From NCBI GenBank assembly GCA_946886085.1, contig CAMPHX010000067.1:1-6877 (forward strand): a stretch of 6,877 nucleotides of DNA, read 5' to 3'. The translations under genes were made by a program, and so were the position numbers. Source of the stretch: an uncultured Flavobacteriales bacterium (GTDB taxonomy: Bacteria > Bacteroidota > Bacteroidia > Flavobacteriales > Vicingaceae). Under the pieces are notes generated by a model, which searched no databases, was not told the origin of the DNA, and worked only from the letters and a program-made list of their open reading frames with translations. Positions within the stretch are counted from its first letter, which is position 1. Every line of letters starts with the position of its first letter. Below, piece by piece: positions 1-6,868 of the stretch.

Positions 1-62
1 CTATTAATGTATCCATTCAACAAATTAATCTAAAATCAACTACCATTAAAGAAAAAGTTAAG

Positions 63-70
63 TACCTTTG
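63..70 (+). promoter_or_regulatory. Bacteroidota-type -7 promoter element of the NMO-like gene
   Basis: TACCTTTG matches the Bacteroidota sigma-factor -7 consensus TAnnTTTG exactly. It would place transcription initiation at about 75-78, leaving a leader of roughly 20 nt before the ATG at 95. No TTG-type -33 element is visible at the usual distance, so the call rests on the -7 box and its position. The last three bases are the TTG that a gene caller could mistake for the start codon of the downstream gene. Confidence 0.6.
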
Positions 71-94
71 TATTTGAACACACATTTTAATTTT

Positions 95-1915
95 ATGTTA
101 AAAACACATCACTTTCATATCCCTGTTATGGGAATTGGCTACACGATAGACACTCCTGTAAAAGTAGCGCATTTTGGCATTTCATCTGTTATTTCTTTAG
201 GAGATGATGGGCTTATTGAAAGAATGAGAGCTTTTTATTGCAAACAACTTAATCTTCCCTACACAGAAATAGACAATGACACAGAAGATTACCGAGCCAA
301 AAGAATTACCGCTTATTTGAATTTAATAGACCAAATTGTTCAACAGAATTTTAATGCCCTTAAAAAAGAATCTTTTACCCCCGAAAGCAACCTAACAAAA
401 TACTTCGAAATACTTCCTGACTCTTCTCCTCTGAGAAAAGATTACTTGGAAATGCTTAAAGAAACTGACACTTCAAAAAAGGCAGCATTACAAGAAGAAC
501 TAAAAAACAACATGGAAGCAGGTTCAATTGATGTGAACATTATGACCAAGTTGGATAAAGATAATTACACCAAAAAAGGCGAAAAAATGCCTATCGAATA
601 TAATGATGCTCATGCTGCCGCTAGAGGTTTTGCTAATAGTACATTAAATTCCGGGTTGGTACTCTCCGCAGGATTAAGTCCTAGATTGTACTCCTACTTA
701 TCAAAATTCGATTGTTTTTTTCCTGATGAAAATGGCAACTTAGATAAAAAAATTATTTTAAAAGTTAGTGATTACCGTTCTTCTTTAATTCAAGGTAAAT
801 TTTTAGCCAAAAAAGGATTATGGGTTTCTGAATACAGAGTAGAATCAGGCTTAAATTGTGGTGGACACGCTTTTGCTACTAACGGGTTTTTAATGGGTCC
901 TATTTTAGATGAATTTAAGAACAATAGAGCAGCATTAATTAAAGAAGTTCATACAATATTAAACGATAGTCTAACACAACAAGAACGACCAACGGCAAAA
1001 CAACCCCTTAAGCTATTAGTTACTGCTCAAGGAGGTGTTGGAACAGCTAAAGAACACAATTTTTTACTTACAAAATATAACTTAGATAGTATTGGTTGGG
1101 GAACCCCATTTTTATTGGTTCCTGAAGCTGTTAATGTTGATAAAGATACTTTCGAGAAACTATCAACTGCAACAGAAGATGACCTTTATTTAAGTAACAT
1201 TTCACCTATAGGTGTTCCTTTTAATTCGTTAAGAGGTAATACTAAAGATGTTGAAAAAGAAGAAAAAATAGCTGCAGGAAAGCCCGGAAGTGCTTGTCCT
1301 AGTCAGTATTTAAAATTATACAATACTGAGTTTACAGACAGACCTATTTGTGTTGCCTCAAGACAATACCAAAAGCTTAAAATTGAAGAGCTTAACAAAA
1401 AGAACTTACCTGATGCTCAATACCAAAAAGAGTTTGAAAAAATAACTGTTAAATCTTGTATTTGTGCAGGGTTAGTTATGACTCCTTATATTGAACACGA
1501 TATGCTTAAATCTTCTGATGGAAAAGGCATTTCTGTTTGTCCGGGACCTAACATGGCGTATTTCTCTAAAAAATCTACTATAGCAGAAATGGTAAGCCAT
1601 ATTTATGGTAGAATTAACTTATTAAATGATACTTACCGTCCAAATCTTTTTGTAAAGGAATTGAGCATGTATGTTGATTATTTGAAAAGAGAAATCAATG
1701 AATCTATAGATGCCATCAACGAAAAGAAACAAAAATACTTTGAAGAATTTAAAGACAACCTTATTTCCGGTATTGAATATTACAAAGAAATAGTTGATGA
1801 CATGAAAGAAGAGTCTGACATCTACAAAGCTAAAATGGTTGAAGAACTAGAGAAGTATTACTATAAAATTAACGACATCAATCTTCCTGTTTATCAAGAA
1901 GTAACTGTTAAATAA
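95..1915 (+). CDS. Divergent nitronate monooxygenase-like (FMN TIM-barrel) protein with cysteine-rich region
   Basis: A 606-residue cytosolic protein with no signal peptide or membrane segment. I chose ATG 95 over the in-frame TTG at 68 because that TTG lies inside the -7 promoter box. Motifs recall the nitronate monooxygenase/2-nitropropane dioxygenase fold in the correct order: an N-terminal IPVMGIG strand (residues 9-15); GLNCGGHAF (252-260), like the family's EAGGH segment with its catalytic histidine (here H258); a GGVG phosphate-binding-type loop (313-316); and GTPFLLVPE (336-344), like the family's GTRFLATPE. The protein is much longer than a usual NMO (about 320-380 residues). It has a helical, charged insertion around 60-165, a region with C401, C419, C455, C457 and C482 that could hold a metal or Fe-S cluster, and a helical, probably coiled-coil tail (about 516-591). 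The flavin fold is inferred from motifs; the substrate is unknown. It appears monocistronic, with its own promoter and terminator. It probably belongs to a conserved hypothetical family of Bacteroidota. Confidence 0.6.
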   Translation: MLKTHHFHIPVMGIGYTIDTPVKVAHFGISSVISLGDDGLIERMRAFYCKQLNLPYTEIDNDTEDYRAKRITAYLNLIDQIVQQNFNALKKESFTPESNLTKYFEILPDSSPLRKDYLEMLKETDTSKKAALQEELKNNMEAGSIDVNIMTKLDKDNYTKKGEKMPIEYNDAHAAARGFANSTLNSGLVLSAGLSPRLYSYLSKFDCFFPDENGNLDKKIILKVSDYRSSLIQGKFLAKKGLWVSEYRVESGLNCGGHAFATNGFLMGPILDEFKNNRAALIKEVHTILNDSLTQQERPTAKQPLKLLVTAQGGVGTAKEHNFLLTKYNLDSIGWGTPFLLVPEAVNVDKDTFEKLSTATEDDLYLSNISPIGVPFNSLRGNTKDVEKEEKIAAGKPGSACPSQYLKLYNTEFTDRPICVASRQYQKLKIEELNKKNLPDAQYQKEFEKITVKSCICAGLVMTPYIEHDMLKSSDGKGISVCPGPNMAYFSKKSTIAEMVSHIYGRINLLNDTYRPNLFVKELSMYVDYLKREINESIDAINEKKQKYFEEFKDNLISGIEYYKEIVDDMKEESDIYKAKMVEELEKYYYKINDINLPVYQEVTVK

Positions 1916-1947
1916 AGGGTAAGGAGTTTTTAAACTTTTTACATAAT

Positions 1948-1980
1948 AAAAAAACATCGCTGAATCAGCGATGTTTTTTT
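1948..1980. terminator. Bidirectional intrinsic terminator between convergent genes
   Basis: ACATCGCTG (1954-1962) pairs with CAGCGATGT (1966-1974) around a three-base loop, giving a 9-bp stem. Seven A (1948-1954) precede it and seven T (1974-1980) follow it. Because the structure is symmetrical, it offers a U-tract to transcripts from either side. It lies 32 nt after the stop of the plus-strand NMO-like gene and about 20 nt after the stop of the minus-strand T9SS cargo gene, so it can serve both. Confidence 0.88.
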
Positions 1981-1999
1981 ATATACCATTTAAGACTAA

Positions 2000-3235
2000 T
2001 TAGTTCTTAAATACTTTTTGAACATAATTAATAGTTTCATTTTCTACCTTTAAAAAGTAAATTCCTTTAGGTTCATTCTCTAAATTCAACATCAATTTTA
2101 TGCCTGAAAATTTACCTTGAGCAACAGTTTTTCCATCAATACTCATTAAGGTATAATCTACCAACGAAACAGTAGATGAGAAATCAACAGTTAAAATTCC
2201 ATTGTTTGGATTTGGATAAACATTAACACTTGCTTTACTTAACTCATCAATTCCAACAACAGTAATATTCTCACAGGCTGATGTGTCAATACAGTTTCCT
2301 ACAGTGATTTCTACTGCATAGTTTCCGGTAACTGTTGCTGTAAAACTTTGAGAGGTTTCTCCATTAATTACTGCATTTCCATTATCACAATCTAACCATT
2401 GGTATATTGCTCCTGTTTCATTAGCTGTTAAAGTAGGATTATTATTTGTTATTGAATCATCAATAGCAGGCAATACATTTAAATTTACTGTTACCGTTGA
2501 ATCACAACCATTTGCTCCTCCATTTACAAACACTTCTGTTCCCGATGGATTATTGGCATTATAAATTGTTCCGTTAACTACAATACTATCATTATTGCAT
2601 ATAGTATTAGTAACACTTCCTGTTAATGGAGTACTACCTATAATAATATCGTCATACATAGCAGTTGCAGCGCTTAGATTAAACAAATGTATTCTATCCA
2701 TTGTTGTGGCAGTAGTTGATCTAAATGGCCATGATGTTAATATTAAATTTCCATCTAAATAAATATCCATGGTTCTAGCAGTCCAATTGATGTTTTGCAC
2801 TTCCACATGATACCATTGGTTGGGATTAATAGGAAAATTTTGTCCGGTTGAACCGTAAAAACGCAAACTATTAGTACTGTTGAAATAACAAAATAGAATA
2901 CCATTATCAGAATTAATATTGGCATCACCAATCACCACATAACCATTAGCAGCTGTAGTGGTATTTGTTCTCATTTTAAAAGAAATATAACTAGGTTGAC
3001 TAGCAGAAAAAGTAGCATAAGTACCTTCGTAAAAAGCACTGCTTCCCGTTTGCTCAAAAGAAAAAGCACCCTGAGCCGGATTAGTACTTGTTACATTTCT
3101 GGTGTAAGTCCCTGTTCCAAATAACCATTGGGCAGCTAAAGTACCTCCTTCAAAATCATCATAAAGAATATTACATTGAGAATAAGAATAAAGACTACTT
3201 AAAAAGATAGTTAAAAGAGTAAAGATTTTTTTCAT
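2000..3235 (-). CDS. Secreted modular protein with T9SS C-terminal sorting domain
   Basis: A 411-residue protein, probably exported by Sec and then moved across the outer membrane by the type IX secretion system. Residues 1-19 are a signal peptide (KK, hydrophobic core, SYS before Q20). Cleavage before Q20 fits the Bacteroidota preference for an N-terminal glutamine. Residues about 25-200 look like a concanavalin/LamG-type jelly-roll, starting YDDFEGG and closing with MYDDIIIG. Residues about 207-256 form a small repeat type common in Bacteroidota surface proteins (VVNGTIYN, then NGCDSTVTVNLNV). Residues about 257-327 are an Ig-like module (YQWLDCDNG, SFTATVTGNYAVEI, then CIDTSAC). Residues about 337-411 are a type A sorting domain, with VYPNPNNG (339-346), PKGIYFLKV (389-397) and the terminal QKVFKN. 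No catalytic residues are recognisable, so binding or adhesion is more likely than enzymatic activity, but the ligand is unknown. It lies 96 nt downstream of leuS on the same strand, with no evident terminator between them. Confidence 0.85.
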   Translation of the reverse strand: MKKIFTLLTIFLSSLYSYSQCNILYDDFEGGTLAAQWLFGTGTYTRNVTSTNPAQGAFSFEQTGSSAFYEGTYATFSASQPSYISFKMRTNTTTAANGYVVIGDANINSDNGILFCYFNSTNSLRFYGSTGQNFPINPNQWYHVEVQNINWTARTMDIYLDGNLILTSWPFRSTTATTMDRIHLFNLSAATAMYDDIIIGSTPLTGSVTNTICNNDSIVVNGTIYNANNPSGTEVFVNGGANGCDSTVTVNLNVLPAIDDSITNNNPTLTANETGAIYQWLDCDNGNAVINGETSQSFTATVTGNYAVEITVGNCIDTSACENITVVGIDELSKASVNVYPNPNNGILTVDFSSTVSLVDYTLMSIDGKTVAQGKFSGIKLMLNLENEPKGIYFLKVENETINYVQKVFKN

Positions 3236-3331
3236 ATTTTTAAAGTGTTAGTTAATATTTTTTAAAGAAGAATGCTTGATTTACGATGTATTTGATAAAT
3301 AGTTCTATACTTCACAAAATAATGTATTTAA

Positions 3332-6316
3332 TTAAATTACCACATTCACAATTTTTTGTGGAATAACAATCACTTTTTTAGGCGTTTTACCTTCCAAGTA
3401 TTTTTGCGATTGTTCATTCGCCAACACTTCTTTTTCTATGGCTTCTTTGCTCATATCAGCAGGAAGTTCTAACATAAAACGCATTTTACCATTAAAAGAA
3501 ACCGGGTATTTGTGATTACTTTCTACCAAATAAGCATCATTATGCTTTGGAAAAACCGCATAGGTAATGCTTTCGGTATGACCCAATTTTGCCCACAATT
3601 CCTCTGCAATATGAGGAGCATAAGGTGCTAAAATAATCAATAGTGATTCTAAAATTTCACGGTTGTTGCATTTTAAGGCGGTCAGTTCGTTGACACATAT
3701 CATAAAAGCAGAAACAGGTGTATTAAACGAAAAACGCTCAATGTCTTCTTTTACTTTTTTAATGGTTTTATGTAAACTTTTAAGATCCTCATTGCTTGGT
3801 GCTTCATCCGAAACGTTAAACCCATTATCATCATGATATAAACGCCATAGTTTTTTTAAGAAGCCATGCACACCTGTAATTCCTTGCGTATCCCAAGGTT
3901 TATGTTGCTCCAATGGTCCTAAAAACATTTCGTAACAACGTAAAGTATCTGCTCCAAACTTTTCTACCAATTCATCTGGCGTTTGCACGTTGTATTTGGA
4001 TTTGGACATTTTGTCTATTTCTCTACCAACAATAAAATCTCCATTTTCTTCTGTAATAAATTTAGCATCTTTTAAAAACGAAAGCTTAGCATCTTCTGAA
4101 GCACTTAGAATATTTAATTTATCTCCTCCCTCTATATAATTAATATCAATATAATGAGAAGAATAAGATGCTATAGAAATTGTAAAGGGTGTCCCATCAA
4201 TATTATCTCCATATAAATTGTATGCAATTCTTATTATTTCTTTTAAAACCTCTTTATCTTCTTTTCTTGATAAATCATATTTTCCTTTTGAAAGAAAAAT
4301 ACTTTTCCCCATATCTATAGATAATCCAGTATAATCCACTTCATAATTCCTATCTCCCAATGTATACTTTACTTTAAAATTAACTCTATAAACCAACGCA
4401 CTATTCCCCTGAATCATCCCCTGATTTATCATCTTTTTAAACGGCTCGTCAAATGGGATATAACCTAAATCGTATAAAAACTTCGTCCAAAACCGAGCAT
4501 ACAATAAATGTCCGGTAGCGTGTTCGGCACCACCAATGTATAAATCTACATTTTGCCAATAAGCCACTTTTTCTTTAGCAACAAATTCATTGTCGTTGGT
4601 GGGATCCATATAGCGTAAAAAATACCAACTACTTCCTGCCCAACCTGGCATGGTGTTATACTCCATTCGCTCTCCTGGGCATGCTACATTCCAATCTTCT
4701 TTTTTAGCTCTAGCTAATGGCGGTTGTCCATCTTCAGTAGGTAAATATTTATCTACTTCCGGCAATACAACAGGCAAATCCTTATCATCAATTAAATAAG
4801 GCACTTCGTTTTTGTAATACACAGGAAAAGGTTCTCCCCAATATCGCTGACGAGAAAACACGGCATCTCTTAATCTGTATTGTGTTTTTCCTTTGCCTAT
4901 GCCTCTTTTTTCAATTTCGGCAATGGCTTTTTTTATGGCTTCTTTTGCAGGTAAGTCATTCAAGAAATCAGAATTAGCAATAATCGCATCTTTCTCTGCA
5001 TAAGCTCCTTCAGAAATGTCTTTGTCTTTAAAAATATTTTTAATTTCAATATTAAAATGCTTAGCAAAATCCCAATCACGTTGGTCGCCACAAGGCACAG
5101 CCATTACTGCTCCGGTTCCATAGCTTGCCAACACATAATCGCCTATCCAAATTTGCACTTTATCTCCAGTAAACGGATGTATAGCAAAAGCTCCGGTAAA
5201 TGCTCCGGTAATATTTTTAATATCTGATTGTCGGTCTCTTTCCGATTTTAATGAAGCAGCTTTTTGGTAGGCTTCCACCTCAGCTTTTTGCTCAGCAGTA
5301 GTAATTTCATTTACCAACGGATGTTCCGGTGCTAATACCATAAACGACACGCCAAAAATGGTATCGGGGCGGGTGGTGAAAACTTCTATATCCCTCTCTT
5401 CTTTGGAGAGGACTTTAAACTTCACAGACGCTCCCACACTTTTTCCAATCCAGTTTCTTTGTATGTCTTTTATAGATTCCGACCAATCCAGTTCTTCTAA
5501 ACCGGAAAGTAAACGCTCAGCATAAGCGGTAATTCGCATACTCCACTGACGCATCAGTTTTTGTTCTACAGGATGTCCGCCACGCTCAGAAACACCATCT
5601 TTAATTTCATCATTGGCTAACACAGTTCCCAAAGCAGGACACCAATTTACCCATGTATCCGATAAAAAAGTAATGCGGTAATTCATTAGCATTTTTTGCT
5701 GCTCTTCTTCGCCCCAACTGTTCCATTCTTCTGCCGAAAAATTAGCTACATCAGCACAAACAGCATTTACAGCTACATTTCCGTTGGTTTTAAATTGTTC
5801 TATTAGGGTATCTATTTTTTCTGCTTTATCGCTAGTTTTATTATACCATGAATTAAATAATTGTTTGAAAATCCATTGCGTCCATTTGTAATAATTCGGA
5901 TCGGAAGTCCTAACTTCTCTATCCCAATCAAACGAAAAGCCTATTTTATCTAACTGATTTCTGTAACCCGGAATCACATTTCCTTGTTTGTCAACACCAC
6001 CTTCAATATTTACTTTAGTAGTAACCGCAGGGTGCTGACCGGTTTGTATAGCATATTGTTCAGCAGGCAATCCAAACGAATCGTAACCCATAGGATGCAA
6101 TACATTGTAGCCTTGTAATCGTTTATAACGAGAAAAAATATCAGAAGCAATGTAACCCAGTGGATGTCCTACATGCAAACCTGCTCCCGAAGGATAAGGA
6201 AACATGTCTAACACATAATATTTTGGTTTTACACTGTTATCTTTTGCCGCATAAGTTTTGTTTTCTTCCCAATACTTTTGCCATTTCTTTTCAATCTCGT
6301 TAAATTGATATTGCAT
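3332..6316 (-). CDS. leuS: Leucine--tRNA ligase (LeuRS)
   Basis: A class I aminoacyl-tRNA synthetase that charges tRNA-Leu with leucine in the cytoplasm. Motifs are in the family order: the HIGH box as HVGH (48-51, within PYPSGAGLHVGH); the CP1 editing domain with the threonine-rich TTRPDTIFG (314-322) and GTGAVMAVP (400-408) followed by D411, the equivalent of the editing aspartate; WAGSSWYFLRYMDP (559-572); GGAEHATGHLL (595-605); KMSKS (769-773); then an anticodon-binding helical domain and a C-terminal domain ending at 994. The catalytic and editing residues all appear intact, so it should be functional. The length exceeds that of E. coli LeuRS (860), partly through the Bacteroidota-type segment around 160-215 and partly through an unusually long leucine-specific region before KMSKS (about 641-765). 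ATG 6316 is the natural start, since MQYQFNEIEKKWQKYW is a typical LeuRS N-terminus. The gene diverges from the GxxExxY gene. Confidence 0.98.
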   Translation of the reverse strand: MQYQFNEIEKKWQKYWEENKTYAAKDNSVKPKYYVLDMFPYPSGAGLHVGHPLGYIASDIFSRYKRLQGYNVLHPMGYDSFGLPAEQYAIQTGQHPAVTTKVNIEGGVDKQGNVIPGYRNQLDKIGFSFDWDREVRTSDPNYYKWTQWIFKQLFNSWYNKTSDKAEKIDTLIEQFKTNGNVAVNAVCADVANFSAEEWNSWGEEEQQKMLMNYRITFLSDTWVNWCPALGTVLANDEIKDGVSERGGHPVEQKLMRQWSMRITAYAERLLSGLEELDWSESIKDIQRNWIGKSVGASVKFKVLSKEERDIEVFTTRPDTIFGVSFMVLAPEHPLVNEITTAEQKAEVEAYQKAASLKSERDRQSDIKNITGAFTGAFAIHPFTGDKVQIWIGDYVLASYGTGAVMAVPCGDQRDWDFAKHFNIEIKNIFKDKDISEGAYAEKDAIIANSDFLNDLPAKEAIKKAIAEIEKRGIGKGKTQYRLRDAVFSRQRYWGEPFPVYYKNEVPYLIDDKDLPVVLPEVDKYLPTEDGQPPLARAKKEDWNVACPGERMEYNTMPGWAGSSWYFLRYMDPTNDNEFVAKEKVAYWQNVDLYIGGAEHATGHLLYARFWTKFLYDLGYIPFDEPFKKMINQGMIQGNSALVYRVNFKVKYTLGDRNYEVDYTGLSIDMGKSIFLSKGKYDLSRKEDKEVLKEIIRIAYNLYGDNIDGTPFTISIASYSSHYIDINYIEGGDKLNILSASEDAKLSFLKDAKFITEENGDFIVGREIDKMSKSKYNVQTPDELVEKFGADTLRCYEMFLGPLEQHKPWDTQGITGVHGFLKKLWRLYHDDNGFNVSDEAPSNEDLKSLHKTIKKVKEDIERFSFNTPVSAFMICVNELTALKCNNREILESLLIILAPYAPHIAEELWAKLGHTESITYAVFPKHNDAYLVESNHKYPVSFNGKMRFMLELPADMSKEAIEKEVLANEQSQKYLEGKTPKKVIVIPQKIVNVVI
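4172..4384 (-). other. Extra AT-rich segment in the leucine-specific domain of LeuRS
   Basis: This segment encodes about residues 645-715. It lies between VYRV (642-645) and HYIDINYI (721-728), which correspond to the VYR and IHVDV landmarks I recall in other Bacteroidota LeuRS, where they are about 25 residues apart. Here the gap is about 77, so roughly 50 residues are extra. By hand count, GC over 4021-4380 is about 26%, against about 40% over 4441-4560. The reading frame is open and KMSKS follows intact. It contains no intein or nuclease signature. The exact boundaries need an alignment. Confidence 0.5.
5391..5412. repeat. Short palindrome inside leuS resembling a dispersed Bacteroidota repeat
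   Basis: CCTCTC (5393-5398) is the exact inverse complement of GAGAGG (5406-5411), separated by seven bases. The whole resembles the CCCTCTCC..GGAGAGGG palindrome that I recall as a dispersed repeat in many Bacteroidota genomes. It is read in frame on the minus strand as LSKEER (residues 303-308). This falls in the linker just before the threonine-rich TTRPDTIFG motif of the editing domain, a place where a few extra residues should be tolerated. It is not a terminator. Its identity as a repeat relic rests on recollection and would need a search of the genome. Confidence 0.4.
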
Positions 6317-6341
6317 CGTTAATAAGTCTTTAAATGAGGTG

Positions 6342-6349
6342 CGAAATTA
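6342..6349 (-). promoter_or_regulatory. leuS: Possible -7 element of leuS
   Basis: Read on the minus strand this is TAATTTCG, one mismatch from TAnnTTTG, followed by CACC. It is 25 nt upstream of the leuS ATG, which is a normal leader distance. No -33 TTG is visible at the expected spacing, and a neighbouring ATTATTTG (6358 to 6351) is an alternative. This is a weak call. Confidence 0.25.
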
Positions 6350-6363
6350 ACAAATAATAGCTG

Positions 6364-6371
6364 TATTTTTG
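6364..6371 (+). promoter_or_regulatory. Candidate -7 element for the GxxExxY gene
   Basis: TATTTTTG matches TAnnTTTG exactly on the plus strand. It is the only exact match I find in the 6317-6490 spacer on that strand. It would give a leader of about 110 nt that contains the whole repeat cluster at 6384-6470. No clear -33 TTG lies upstream, and the motif is easy to meet by chance in AT-rich DNA. Confidence 0.35.
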
Positions 6372-6383
6372 TTGGTGAATTTG

Positions 6384-6470
6384 GAAAAGACGATATCTCG
6401 CAAGAGAATTAATTATCTCTCGCAAAGACGCTAAGACGCAAGTATGACTAGAAATATATTGTCTCGCAAC
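6384..6470. repeat. Cluster of short TCTCGCAA / CGCWAAGA repeats upstream of the GxxExxY gene
   Basis: TCTCGCAA occurs three times (6396-6403, 6418-6425, 6462-6469). From 6421 there is a tandem octamer: CGCAAAGA, CGCTAAGA, then partial CGCAAG, ending at 6442. A further AAAAGACG lies at 6385-6392. TCTC-GCAA-GAGA (6396-6407) can fold into a tiny stem with a GNRA-type loop, and AGAGA (6403-6407) can pair instead with TCTCT (6416-6420). The GC-richer repeats stand out from the AT-rich spacer. Similar CGCAAAGACGC-type tandem repeats accompany GxxExxY genes in other genomes as far as I recall. Their role is unknown. Confidence 0.6.
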
Positions 6471-6490
6471 AAAACTCTTATACTAAAAAC

Positions 6491-6868
6491 ATGACAGAAA
6501 ACGAGTTGTCAAAAATAATTGTGAATACTGCTTACCAGATTCATTATGAACTTGGTCCAGGATTGCTTGAATCGGTATATGAGGAAATAATGTTTTATGA
6601 ACTATGTGAACAAGGGTTAAAAGTTGAGAGACAAAAAGGAATTCCAGTAATTTGGAACGATTTGAAAATGAATGTTGGTTTTAGGGCAGATTTAATAGTT
6701 GAAAACAAAGTAATAATTGAATTAAAATCCGTTGAAGCAATTGCTCCAGTACACCCCAAACAACTACTAACCTATTTAAAACTAACAAATTTAAAATTAG
6801 GCTTGTTAATTAATTTCAATGAGTCATTAATAAAAAAAGGAATAACAAGAATTGTAAATAATTTATAA
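6491..6868 (+). CDS. GxxExxY-family protein (PD-(D/E)XK nuclease-like)
   Basis: A complete 125-residue protein of the usual family length. The family signature is GLLESVY (24-30), giving G24, E27 and Y30. The PD-(D/E)XK-like core shows D67 (FRADLIVE), E77 and K79 (IIELKSVE), and Q91 with Y95 (QLLTY), so all the superfamily's metal and phosphate contacts are present. It ends with the family-typical GLLINFN segment (104-110) and a short basic tail. It is probably cytosolic; no signal peptide or membrane segment is seen. Biochemical function is not established for the family, and a nuclease activity is inferred only from the fold. ATG 6491 is preferred because homologues begin with a similar short NELSKIIVNTAYQIH lead-in. 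It stands alone downstream of a repeat cluster, with no recognisable partner in the window. The family is often scattered in many copies in a genome, which suggests mobility. Confidence 0.9.
   Translation: MTENELSKIIVNTAYQIHYELGPGLLESVYEEIMFYELCEQGLKVERQKGIPVIWNDLKMNVGFRADLIVENKVIIELKSVEAIAPVHPKQLLTYLKLTNLKLGLLINFNESLIKKGITRIVNNL

Noticed and set aside
68..94. N-terminal extension of the NMO-like protein starting at TTG
   Set aside because: The TTG lies within an exact -7 promoter box, and an ATG with a normal short leader follows at 95.
2000..3235. Reading the T9SS cargo protein as a lipoprotein because C21 follows the signal peptide
   Set aside because: The residue before the cysteine is Q, which does not fit a lipobox (G, A or S expected); cleavage before Q20 is more typical of Bacteroidota.
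3315..3322. TTATTTTG on the minus strand as a -7 promoter for the T9SS cargo gene
   Set aside because: It mismatches the TA of TAnnTTTG and has no TTG at the right spacing, and such strings are common in this AT-rich spacer.
3307..3327. Terminator after leuS (ATAC paired with GTAT)
   Set aside because: Only four base pairs, AT-rich, with no following U-tract.
4172..4384. Intein or homing element in leuS
   Set aside because: The segment is far too short, has no splice-junction cysteine/serine or terminal HN, and shows no endonuclease motif.
6396..6470. CRISPR-like array or regular 22-nt periodic repeat
   Set aside because: Repeats are only 8 nt with no uniform spacers. The 22/44 offsets rest on three copies, with no good copy at 6440.
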